Made by a program: the position numbers and the translations under genes. Below the pieces are notes generated by a model. That model was not told the DNA's origin, ran no database searches, and saw nothing but the letters and a program-made list of their open reading frames with translations. This document shows positions 17,391-24,619 of a DNA stretch of 36,972 nucleotides, piece by piece (positions within the stretch are counted from its first letter, which is position 1; each line of letters opens with the position of its first letter). Source of the stretch: CAZOWW01 sp964583765 (GTDB taxonomy: Bacteria > Actinomycetota > Actinomycetes > Actinomycetales > Kineosporiaceae); the NCBI GenBank assembly GCA_964583765.1, contig CAZOWW010000052.1, positions 1-36,972 of the forward strand, given 5' to 3'.

Positions 17391-18892
17391 GTAAGGACCT
17401 TGGCCCGCACGTTCCGGCGGCTTTGCTTGGCCGAGTACATCGCCGCGTCGGCGTTGCGGAGCAGGGCCGACGCGGCGAACTGCACGTCGCTGCCGATGGA
17501 GCTGCCGATGCTGCCACCGATCATGACCTCGACGACGGTCTCGTGCAGGTGGAGCCGGTACGGCGCGTCCAACGCTCTCTGGACGCGTTCCAGGATGACA
17601 CCGTTGATCTCGTCGGAGGTGACATCTTCACACAGGATGACGAACTCATCGCCGCCCAGCCTGGCGATGGTGTCCTCCTTCCGGACCGCCCCAGCCAACC
17701 GTCGCGCCACCTGCGCGAGAAGTTGGTCGCCGGCGTCGTGCCCGTGCGTGTCGTTCACCTCCTTGAAGCGATCGAGGTCGATGAAGATCACCGCGAGGTC
17801 GGACTCGTTCAGGTGGCGTCGCCTGAGGGCGGTGGCGAGCCGATCCATGAACAACGACCGGTTCGGCAGCCCGGTCAGCGGATCCGACTCGGCTTGGGCC
17901 CGGATCTGCTCGAAGAGCACGGACTTCTCCAGCACCAACCCGCTGATGTCCACAAGGTGGTCGAGGAAAATTCTGGCTTGGCTGCCGTCCGTCGGTGCCC
18001 CGGTCACCAGCAGCACCCCAGGACTGACCCCGCTCGCGCCGAGTGGGATCAGCGTGACGCCCGGACGCTCCAGCGGTTGTCGGTCCGCCAGACGCTCGGG
18101 AAGGTCGGTGACGGTGCCGGCTCGACCCGCGAGCGTGAGCCCGAGCTCGTCAGCCAGGTACACGGCGACCCCGGCGACCGGCACTTCGGCGACGAGCGTC
18201 TCCGCGACCGAGGAGACGGCGCGCTCCAGATCCACGATGCCGGCGAGCGCTGCCGTGAGCTCGTGCAGTCGCCGGAACCGGCCTAGTTGCTCCTGCGTGC
18301 GCCGGTAGAGCAGGCCGTTGTCCACCGCCAGTGCGATCCGGCTGACGACGGCGGCCAACTCGTGGAGGTCGAACAGCTCGAATGGTTCGTCGGCGCGACG
18401 GGCGAGAAGGAGGCAGCCGAGACGCTCAGCGCGGACGGCGAGCAGGCCACAGGCGAGGTGCCGGGGGCAGCTGGCCAGGAGCCAATCGGGCGGTGCGAAG
18501 TCGGCGACCGGACCGGCGACCACCGGAGACGTCGAGGTGAGGTCGGCGAGCTGAGGGAGCGAGGGGCCGACGGCCGTGGGCACGTGATGTTCGGCGAGGC
18601 CCCACTGGGCTGCCACCCGCATCCCCTCGCGACGGTCGTCCGCGGGCATCAGGACCACCGCCACGTCCGCGGAGAACTGCTCGGCCACCTCGCAGACAGC
18701 GCGGTCGAGGATGTCCATGACATCGGTCAGCCGCCCGAGTGAGCTGACCAGCTGAGCCAGGCGGGTCGCGCGGGCGAGGGCCTGAGCGGAGGTGGCGCGT
18801 GCTGCACCCAGCTCGGTCCGCAGGCGGCGGACCTCGTCAACCATGCGGCCAACGTCCGAGTCACTGCTGGCGCTCGCACCAGGCTGGGCCAT
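17387..18892 (-). CDS. Diguanylate cyclase with GAF-type sensor domains (GGDEF)
   Basis: A 501-residue cytoplasmic protein. Residues about 10-50 form a helical leader (VRRLRTELGAARATSAQALARATRLAQL). Two GAF-like segments follow at about 50-185 and 195-325. A GGDEF domain begins at DPLTGLPNRSLFMDRL (about 335) and has FIDLDRFKEVNDTHGHDAGD and an intact GGDEF at 413-417. RKED exactly five residues before it is a canonical RxxD inhibitory site, so product feedback by c-di-GMP is expected. No EAL domain is present, so it should only make c-di-GMP. It starts 3 bases after the FIST gene stop and overlaps the next gene. That pairing suggests FIST and GAF signals feed the same pathway. Confidence 0.95.
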   Translation of the reverse strand: MAQPGASASSDSDVGRMVDEVRRLRTELGAARATSAQALARATRLAQLVSSLGRLTDVMDILDRAVCEVAEQFSADVAVVLMPADDRREGMRVAAQWGLAEHHVPTAVGPSLPQLADLTSTSPVVAGPVADFAPPDWLLASCPRHLACGLLAVRAERLGCLLLARRADEPFELFDLHELAAVVSRIALAVDNGLLYRRTQEQLGRFRRLHELTAALAGIVDLERAVSSVAETLVAEVPVAGVAVYLADELGLTLAGRAGTVTDLPERLADRQPLERPGVTLIPLGASGVSPGVLLVTGAPTDGSQARIFLDHLVDISGLVLEKSVLFEQIRAQAESDPLTGLPNRSLFMDRLATALRRRHLNESDLAVIFIDLDRFKEVNDTHGHDAGDQLLAQVARRLAGAVRKEDTIARLGGDEFVILCEDVTSDEINGVILERVQRALDAPYRLHLHETVVEVMIGGSIGSSIGSDVQFAASALLRNADAAMYSAKQSRRNVRAKVLT

Positions 18893-18895
18893 CGG

Positions 18896-20080
18896 CTACA
18901 CGGCAAGGACGGCGACGGTGGCGTTGTGGAATCCGGTCGACCCAGTGACGCGGGCGAATTCACCATAGGTGTAGAAGCCGCAGATCGGGGTTCCGCCCAT
19001 CGCGGAGTGTGCGGCGGCTGCCTCGGCGGTGACCTGCGCACCCAGCGCAGGGACCCGGCCGGTGCAGCTGAACACCAGCCCGCCTCGCGGCGGGGTGACC
19101 AGTTGACCGACTGCTTCACCGGCGGCTCGCCCCGCGGCCTTCACCAGATCCTGCGCCTCGCCGGCCATCACATTGACCACGGACTGTTCACTCAGATGAC
19201 CGAACATGACAAGGGCGCCGCTGTCGGTCCGGTTGAGGATGTGCCGGATCTCGAACCGACCGGAGGTGGTGGCGATTCCCAGCGGATGGTCGTACGTCGC
19301 TCGGGCGAAGGCCCGCCCCGCGATCTCGAGGGGCAGGAAGTCGTTGCCCCGGTTCGCCAGGTACACCTCGGCTGCCGGGCGCCCGTCCAGTTCATGGATG
19401 ACGTTCTCCTCGGCCCGAGTCACGATCATCGGCTCGCCGATCGGGTACCAGCCATGGTCGACACCGATTCCGAGTGGATACGGCGAGTTGATCCATACTG
19501 CGACCAGGCCGTCGGTCATGGCCCTGCCCTCGGCGAACTGATAGGTGACGGGCACCGCCTCGCTGTCCTCGGCCGCTGCGCCACCCACCAGAGGCACCGT
19601 GGCACCTGTGACCAGGTAACTGCCACGCACCACCTCGCGCTGATCGCCGGCGATCGCGTCGGACAGGAGCAGGAGGACGGAGTGCTCGGCCCTGCCGCCG
19701 GCCCGGTCACGGGCCGACTTGGTGCACCGCCTGGCGGTCGAGAAGATGTCCGTGCTGAGTGAACCCTCGGCCGCGATGCCGAAGGACAGCTCGGCCGCGG
19801 GCAGGTACGCGGCCACCGCCCCCTGCGTGACATGAGCCTCCGCGGTGAACGCCGCATACGATGTGCAGCCGACCACCTGGGCCGGTCCCGCTGCCCGCAC
19901 TGCCGCGTCGAGGAAGCGCTGCGGCTCGTAGTGACTGGTCGGGAACACCAGCACCAGGTCGTTGCCGGTGGGTGCGCGGCCGTCGAGCGCCGCGCGCACG
20001 GACTCCGTTGCTGCCTGATCGGTATCGCCGGCCAGGCTGATGCCACATCCGAGGGTCCGTCGGCTCAGGTCGTCTGTCAT
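18896..20080 (-). CDS. FIST-domain sensor protein
   Basis: A 394-residue soluble protein with FIST N-terminal (about 10-200) and FIST C-terminal (about 215-375) domains, a small-ligand sensing module. Visible hallmarks are VFPTSHYEPQ near 45, GCTSYAAFTAEA near 75, LLLSDAIAGDQREVVRG near 135, PLVGGAAAED near 160 and the closing GFYTYGEFARV element near 375. That last element is the family's best C-terminal mark. The chosen ATG is the first plausible codon; a GTG 11 codons upstream (20113) is possible, and neither has a strong ribosome site. It is the first gene of a leftward operon leading straight into a GGDEF protein. It may report ligand state to c-di-GMP signalling. Confidence 0.9.
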   Translation of the reverse strand: MTDDLSRRTLGCGISLAGDTDQAATESVRAALDGRAPTGNDLVLVFPTSHYEPQRFLDAAVRAAGPAQVVGCTSYAAFTAEAHVTQGAVAAYLPAAELSFGIAAEGSLSTDIFSTARRCTKSARDRAGGRAEHSVLLLLSDAIAGDQREVVRGSYLVTGATVPLVGGAAAEDSEAVPVTYQFAEGRAMTDGLVAVWINSPYPLGIGVDHGWYPIGEPMIVTRAEENVIHELDGRPAAEVYLANRGNDFLPLEIAGRAFARATYDHPLGIATTSGRFEIRHILNRTDSGALVMFGHLSEQSVVNVMAGEAQDLVKAAGRAAGEAVGQLVTPPRGGLVFSCTGRVPALGAQVTAEAAAAHSAMGGTPICGFYTYGEFARVTGSTGFHNATVAVLAV

Positions 20081-20216
20081 GGGCGCCGCAGCCTTCCATG
20101 GGCCGATACACACGTCTCTCGACGTGATATCGGCTGGTCACTCGCTCGCTTGAGGACCGACGATGTGCGGCGTACGACAGGCCCGGGGCCAGGGAGGATT
20201 CCTCACCGTGGTCCGC

Positions 20217-20288
20217 TGCCCGACGAGGGCGTGGACGGGTGCCCTACGAGGGCGTGGACGAAGTGCCCTGCGAGTGGGCGGACACGGC
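20217..20288. repeat. Three tandem 23-24-bp repeats at the 3' end of the cytochrome b gene
   Basis: Units starting TGCCC at 20217, 20240 and 20264 share TGCCCNACGAGGGCGTGGAC; the third is more diverged. They run across the leftward gene's stop codon (20244-20246) and into its last codons. They look like a small slippage duplication that set the present C-terminus. No hairpin of note. Confidence 0.5.
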
Positions 20289-20891
20289 ATCCACCTGGGC
20301 GACCCAGGCCGGATGATGATGTGTCGCCCAGGCGCGGTCGACGGCGCCCGTGAGCATGCCGCGCAGCGCCGGGCGGGTCGCCGGATTGAGGACCGCCATC
20401 ACCACATGCCCCGCGAGCACCGCGTAGGTCAGCATCAACACCGCTCCGTGCACGCCGCCGAGCCCGAGGGCGGCGGCCCCCACACCCGTGACGAAGATGC
20501 CGAGGACCAGGACCGCGAGCACCCAGGCGGCGGCCTTCTGCCCGGTGTTGAACTTCCCCCAGCGCACCGGTCGACGTTCCGTCCGTGGCCTGCGCAGCGA
20601 GCGAAGGAAGGCTCGGTCGGTGTCGTCGAACACCATCAGCGAACGGAGGTCGGCGGCCAGGGCGCGCCTGTCGCCGAGGACCACCACGCCCAGAACTCCC
20701 AACAGCAGCAAACCGGCGGTGCTGATGTGGAGGATCAGCCCCGCGTCAAGGCCGTCGGCCTCCTCGGGACTGTCCAGAACGGTCGCCACGAAAGCCACCA
20801 CGATCCACCAGTGGGCCGCCCGCTGCGTGCGCCCGTGACGTCGCACCAGGGCCGAGCTGACCGGTTGAGCCGCCGCATCGAGGGTCCCCAC
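20244..20891 (-). CDS. Cytochrome b-type membrane protein (formate dehydrogenase gamma/b561-like)
   Basis: A 215-residue protein begun at a GTG with GGGAG 8 bases upstream. Four membrane helices are predicted (about 26-42, 53-72, 118-140, 148-168). Candidate heme-binding histidines are H19/H27 (RRHGRTQRAAHWW), H55 (LILHISTAG) and two in the last helices (GGVHGAVLM and LAGHVVMAV). The VRWGKFNTGQKAAAW segment before helix three is typical of the FdnI/FdhC cytochrome b subunit. RPALRGMLTGAVDRAWA and the HHHPAW end also fit that family. No formate dehydrogenase catalytic or iron-sulfur gene is adjacent, so it is an orphan electron-transfer subunit. The partner is unknown. Confidence 0.8.
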   Translation of the reverse strand: MGTLDAAAQPVSSALVRRHGRTQRAAHWWIVVAFVATVLDSPEEADGLDAGLILHISTAGLLLLGVLGVVVLGDRRALAADLRSLMVFDDTDRAFLRSLRRPRTERRPVRWGKFNTGQKAAAWVLAVLVLGIFVTGVGAAALGLGGVHGAVLMLTYAVLAGHVVMAVLNPATRPALRGMLTGAVDRAWATHHHPAWVAQVDAVSAHSQGTSSTPS

Positions 20892-21041
20892 CCTGTTCTC
20901 CCACCTGACGGTTGCGCGGACACTGCCCTTCGACCTGGAGCCTAGCCAACTCCGGGATCTGGACGTTCACCTATACCGGTGGAGGTGTTGTGCTCGCACG
21001 CCTCCTCCGCCCGATGACTCCGACACACCCTCACCGCAGGG

Positions 21042-21353
21042 ATGGCCGCCGAGCCCACCCCCCAGGCCGCACGCGGTCGCCTGGTGAAGTTGCTGGACGA
21101 GATGGGCTTCGACCCCCGGGCGGACTCCGCCTTCCGCACCGTGCTCCTGCGGCGCTGCCCACTGCTGGACGCCGCGCGGGCGCACCCGCAGGTGGTGTGC
21201 GCGGTCCACGCCGGCCTCGCCGCGGCAGCCCTGACCGCTCTCGGAGCCCCCGGGGACGCCGAACACGTGAGCGTGCAGCCCTTCGACGTCCCCGGTGCCT
21301 GCGTGCTGCACCTGGCGCCTCCGCTCACCGCGACGCTCGCCGTGGGGGGCTGA
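21042..21353 (+). CDS. C-terminal fragment of an HTH (ArsR-like) regulator, possibly non-functional
   Basis: The 103 residues resemble the ligand-side end of actinobacterial winged-helix regulators: LVKLLDEMGFDPR, TVLLRRCPLLDAARAHPQVVCAVHAGL, ALTALGAP and a closing HLAPP. In full-length relatives this follows an N-terminal winged helix of about 100 residues. Here a stop lies nine codons upstream of the ATG and no helix-turn-helix can be read in the preceding 150 bases. The ribosome site is poor. It precedes an SRPBCC gene, and regulator-SRPBCC pairs are common in actinomycetes. The original operon order therefore seems kept while the DNA-binding half was lost. It could still be made as a small protein. 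Confidence 0.55.
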   Translation: MAAEPTPQAARGRLVKLLDEMGFDPRADSAFRTVLLRRCPLLDAARAHPQVVCAVHAGLAAAALTALGAPGDAEHVSVQPFDVPGACVLHLAPPLTATLAVGG

Positions 21354-21499
21354 TCGCGACACCCGCTCCTGCCCCGGGTCGTTGCCCTCGCCGGTCACCG
21401 CCCTGCGACGTAGGGTCGAAGCCTTCGTCACCAGCCGGCGCCCCGTCGGAACAAGCCGGGTGCCATGTCCGCCACCGTTTCCGACGGAGAGGGTTGACC

Positions 21500-22279
21500 A
21501 TGTCCGTGACCCCCCGCGCCATTCACCTGAGCGTCGAGGTCCCCGGAACTGTGCGGGAGGTCTGGAGCGCCGTCGCCACCGGCCCCGGCATCTCCTCCTG
21601 GTACGTGCCGCACCGCGTCGAGGAACGAGCAGGCGGAGCCGCGACCGCCTCCTTCGGCGCCGGCCCGGAGATGCAGGTGGACGGTCGCGTCGCCGTCTGG
21701 GACCCACCGCACCGGATCGTCTTCGACGACGGCCAGGGCGTCGAAGGACTTGCCTTCGAGTGGCTGGTGGAGGAGGGGCGGGGTGACTCCTGCGTCGTCC
21801 GCCTGGCCAACACCGGGTTCGGCGACGGTGGTCCCTGGGACGACCAGTACGAGGCCCTCCGGGAGGGCTGGAAGCTCTTCCTGCTCAACCTGCGGCTGCA
21901 CCTCGAGCACTTCCGCGGTCGCGAGGCTGTCCCGGCCCTGCCGACCGGCATGTGGTCGGGCGGCCCCCAGGAGGCGTGGGATCACTTCCGCCACGCGCTC
22001 GGTGTGCCTTCCATCACCGTGGGCGACCGCCTCGACCTGGACGGCGGAGACGGCGCACGCCTGGTCGGCACGGTGGTCGACGTGGCCGAGCGCCGGCTGG
22101 CCCTGTTGCTCGACGAGCCGGCTCCCGGCACCGCGTTCGTGACGGCGGAGGAGCACGGCCCCGGCTGCGGCCTGTCGGTGTGGGCCTATCTGTACGGCGA
22201 GGACCGCACCGTCCTGGCCGCCGGGTTCAACGCCGCCTGGCAGCGCTGGCTCGACGGGCAGGCACCGTTCTCCGCCTGA
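21500..22279 (+). CDS. SRPBCC (AHSA1/START-like) domain protein
   Basis: A 259-residue soluble protein; the ATG has GGAGAGG about 8 bases upstream, although the frame stays open far to the left. Residues about 8-140 show the SRPBCC helix-grip pattern. It comprises the HLSVEVPGTVREVWSAVATGPGISSWYVP start, a strand with VDGRVAVWDPPHRIVF, then the C-terminal helix DQYEALREGWKLFLLNLRLHLEHF. Residues about 150-255 (MWSGGPQEAWDHFRHALG ... FNAAWQRWL) look like a second, degenerate copy of the same fold. Such proteins bind hydrophobic ligands. No catalytic residue can be named. It follows the regulator fragment and converges on the next gene. Confidence 0.88.
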   Translation: MSVTPRAIHLSVEVPGTVREVWSAVATGPGISSWYVPHRVEERAGGAATASFGAGPEMQVDGRVAVWDPPHRIVFDDGQGVEGLAFEWLVEEGRGDSCVVRLANTGFGDGGPWDDQYEALREGWKLFLLNLRLHLEHFRGREAVPALPTGMWSGGPQEAWDHFRHALGVPSITVGDRLDLDGGDGARLVGTVVDVAERRLALLLDEPAPGTAFVTAEEHGPGCGLSVWAYLYGEDRTVLAAGFNAAWQRWLDGQAPFSA

Positions 22280-22339
22280 GCTCCCCGGCCGTCCGGTCCC
22301 CAGGGTCTGCGCGATCCCTGACGCACGGCGCCGCCACGA

Positions 22340-23911
22340 TCAGCGAAGGTCGATCCCCGAGAGCAGTTCCGAGAGCATCGGAGTGCCCTCGTAGTCCCCG
22401 GGGCCCGCATGGCGGTAGCCGTAGATCTGGAATCCGGTGTGCGGCCGAGCGCCGGGGAAGGTGAGGATCACCATCCCCTCACGCGTGGCCTTGCCTCCCG
22501 CCGGCACCGCGTTCTTGATTGCCCGCACCTGGATGGCGCTGAACCCGTCCACACTGGTGAATTCCGCGGTCACGTCCGTGAGGTCCCCGTCGGAGTAGGC
22601 CCGGGCACTGGCGCGGTCCACGTCGCACTGATCGGTGTCGGACAGGTCGCGGGAGTCACGAACGATCAGCACCCAGAGCGCTTCGTACCAGCCGGGCAGG
22701 GGCGGTGCGACCGCGGCGAAGACGATGCGGTGGCCGAATGCACGGATGTCACGGGCGTCGAAGTCGGCGAGCAGGTGGGGCTGCTTCCGCTGGGCGGCGA
22801 CCCACGCCAGCAACCGGTCCGGGTCGGTCGGCAACTGCGTCCACCCCGCCGGGACCTTCACCGTGAGCCCGTCCCCACCGGCGAACGGCGAGGTCGGAGC
22901 CGGGTCCAGCAGAGGGGTGATGCCGTCGGGCTTGGGCGACGCCGGCGGGTCGTTCTCCGTCCCCTCGCACGAATTGTCGGGCTGCACGTCGGTCGAGGGG
23001 TCGCCGGCGCTGTCGCAGGCCGAGACCCCGACCGGGCAGGACTGCCCCTGGGAGTCGTCGCGGGTGCTCGGGGCCGCCCCGCTTACGAGGCAGGCGATCA
23101 GGATGACGAGGACGACCGCTCCCACCGCGGCGAACACGATGAGCGCGGTGCGGTTTCCCGTCCCCGCGTTCCCGCCGCCGGCGGGTCCGGACGGGCGCAG
23201 GTTCGGCGAGCTCCAGGGGGTCTGGCCCATGCCGTAACTCCCTGGCGGTGGTGCCCACGGTGGCGCGGTGGGTGACTGCCACGGCGGGACGGCGCCAGGA
23301 GGAGCTGGCGGCCACGGCCCTGGCGCCATGGGCGGCTGCGGCTGCCACGGGTGGATCGCACCAGGGTGCGCGGGCGGCCACGGGTAGACCGCTCCGGCGG
23401 GGACCTGCCACGGCGGGACGGCACCGGGATGAGCGGGCGGCCACGGCGGGACGGCACCGAGGGGCGCCGGGGGCCACGGTGACGGCGCCACGGGCGGATG
23501 CCACGGCGGGATCGCATCCGCAGGCGGCTGCCACGGGGGGACGGCACCGGCTGGGGGCACCGGATCGGAGGGCTGCGCCGACCTGTCCGCCTGCGGTGTC
23601 CCCGGTGCGGGTTCCTGGGGAACGGCGTCCTCCGCGATCGCCGTTCCCGTCGGACCTGTGCTCGCCGGGATGCCTCCGCCGGGCGGAGGGGCCACCCGCA
23701 GGGGCTCCGCTGATCCCTCCGGCGAGGGCAGCCACGGAACACCTGAAGCGGCGCCACGCTCTGGTACCGGACTCTCGGCGCCGACGTGATCGGCGGGTGG
23801 TGGTGTCGGATCGGGAAGGGGCCCGGGAGGCGGATCGGTGACCACGCCCGGAACCCTGCCGAGGATCACCGACCCTGGCAATCTCCCACGGCGTGTCGCA
23901 CCTCCGGGCAC
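22340..23911 (-). CDS. Pro/Trp-repeat membrane protein with extracytoplasmic C-terminal domain
   Basis: A 523-residue protein begun at a GTG with GGAGGTG about 6 bases upstream. Residues 1-115 are Pro/Ala-rich. Residues about 118-225 are an irregular repeat of the type GAVPPWPPAHP and variants, giving regularly spaced Trp. A single membrane helix (ALIVFAAVGAVVLVILIACLV) sits at about 256-276. Residues about 285-330 are a Cys-containing linker. Residues about 335-523 form a globular domain (LTVKVPAGWTQLP ... GFQIYGYRHAGPGDYEG) that should lie outside the membrane. Proline-rich cytoplasmic tails of this type are frequent in actinobacteria. I recognise no catalytic motif. The deaminase gene lies 66 bases upstream on the same strand. 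Confidence 0.8.
   Translation of the reverse strand: MPGGATRRGRLPGSVILGRVPGVVTDPPPGPLPDPTPPPADHVGAESPVPERGAASGVPWLPSPEGSAEPLRVAPPPGGGIPASTGPTGTAIAEDAVPQEPAPGTPQADRSAQPSDPVPPAGAVPPWQPPADAIPPWHPPVAPSPWPPAPLGAVPPWPPAHPGAVPPWQVPAGAVYPWPPAHPGAIHPWQPQPPMAPGPWPPAPPGAVPPWQSPTAPPWAPPPGSYGMGQTPWSSPNLRPSGPAGGGNAGTGNRTALIVFAAVGAVVLVILIACLVSGAAPSTRDDSQGQSCPVGVSACDSAGDPSTDVQPDNSCEGTENDPPASPKPDGITPLLDPAPTSPFAGGDGLTVKVPAGWTQLPTDPDRLLAWVAAQRKQPHLLADFDARDIRAFGHRIVFAAVAPPLPGWYEALWVLIVRDSRDLSDTDQCDVDRASARAYSDGDLTDVTAEFTSVDGFSAIQVRAIKNAVPAGGKATREGMVILTFPGARPHTGFQIYGYRHAGPGDYEGTPMLSELLSGIDLR
23240..23562 (-). repeat. Coding repeat array for GAVPPW-type units
   Basis: The DNA shows many short copies of GCCACGGCGGGACGGC and variants (read on the + strand). 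They encode about ten Pro-Trp units of 9-12 residues in the proline-rich tail of the membrane protein. Copies differ by substitutions, so slippage followed by drift is likely. Confidence 0.6.
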
Positions 23912-23977
23912 GGTCCCACCTCCGGACCCGGCCTTCGGCCAGGAGGCGGTCTCCCGCCGAGGCCGGTCCTCCCACGG

Positions 23978-24478
23978 TCAGGGCAGATCCACGAGTGAAC
24001 GCGCCCAGCGCACCATGGGGGAGTCGGCCGTGACGGCGACGTAGCGGCGGAACAGGTTCTGGCACTCCTGCCGCAGGACCCCGCCCCGGACCACCGGAGC
24101 GACGTACGAGGGCAGGTCGGGGTGGGTGGGCCAACTCGCCGCGACCGTGGCCGCACCGTCGCCCGGGGACTCCAGGGCGAACACGATCTCCCGGATGCCC
24201 AGGGCCATCGCGGCACCCGCGCACATCAGGCACGGCTCCAGGGTGACCGCGAGGGCGAGGGGATGCGGACGTGGGCGCCAACCCAGGCGCTCGTCCGCCT
24301 CGGTCAGGGCGAGCAGGTCGGCGTGCACGAGCCTGCGACCCGACGTTCGTTCCTGCGTGTACGCCGAGCCGACGATCTCGTCGCCCATGACGACCACCGC
24401 GCCGATCGGGAGTTCCCCGACGGCCAGACCCCGCTCCGCCACCGCGAGCGCGGCCGCGACCATCTCGTCGGGACTCAT
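23978..24478 (-). CDS. Nucleoside deaminase (CMP/dCMP-tRNA adenosine deaminase superfamily) with HAD instead of HAE
   Basis: A 166-residue zinc deaminase-like protein. GELPIGAVVV at 21-30, the zinc motif LEPCLMCAGA with Cys83 and Cys86, and MALGIREIVFALESP after it fit TadA/guanine-type nucleoside deaminases. The first zinc motif reads H52-A53-D54, whereas nearly all active members have HAE, with Glu as the proton shuttle. An Asp here may change or lower activity; some actinobacterial homologues may share it. The C-terminus is longer than TadA's and contains RQECQNLFRRYVA. The start is the ATG; a GTG two codons upstream is possible. It lies upstream of the proline-rich membrane protein on the same strand. 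Confidence 0.88.
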   Translation of the reverse strand: MSPDEMVAAALAVAERGLAVGELPIGAVVVMGDEIVGSAYTQERTSGRRLVHADLLALTEADERLGWRPRPHPLALAVTLEPCLMCAGAAMALGIREIVFALESPGDGAATVAASWPTHPDLPSYVAPVVRGGVLRQECQNLFRRYVAVTADSPMVRWARSLVDLP

Positions 24479-24619
24479 CCGCACGACGTTACCGCCCGGC
24501 GTCCCCGGTGAGGGGAACCTGTTTCCGGGGACCTGACCAGGAGCAGGGGGCGCCGACCGGCTCCCGACCCCGGACGACGTGCTGCGTGAACGGCCGGAAG
24601 CCGCCGAACGACCCGTGGC

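Noticed and set aside
20217..20288. Could be a CRISPR-like array
   Set aside because: Units are directly adjacent with no spacers and only three copies.
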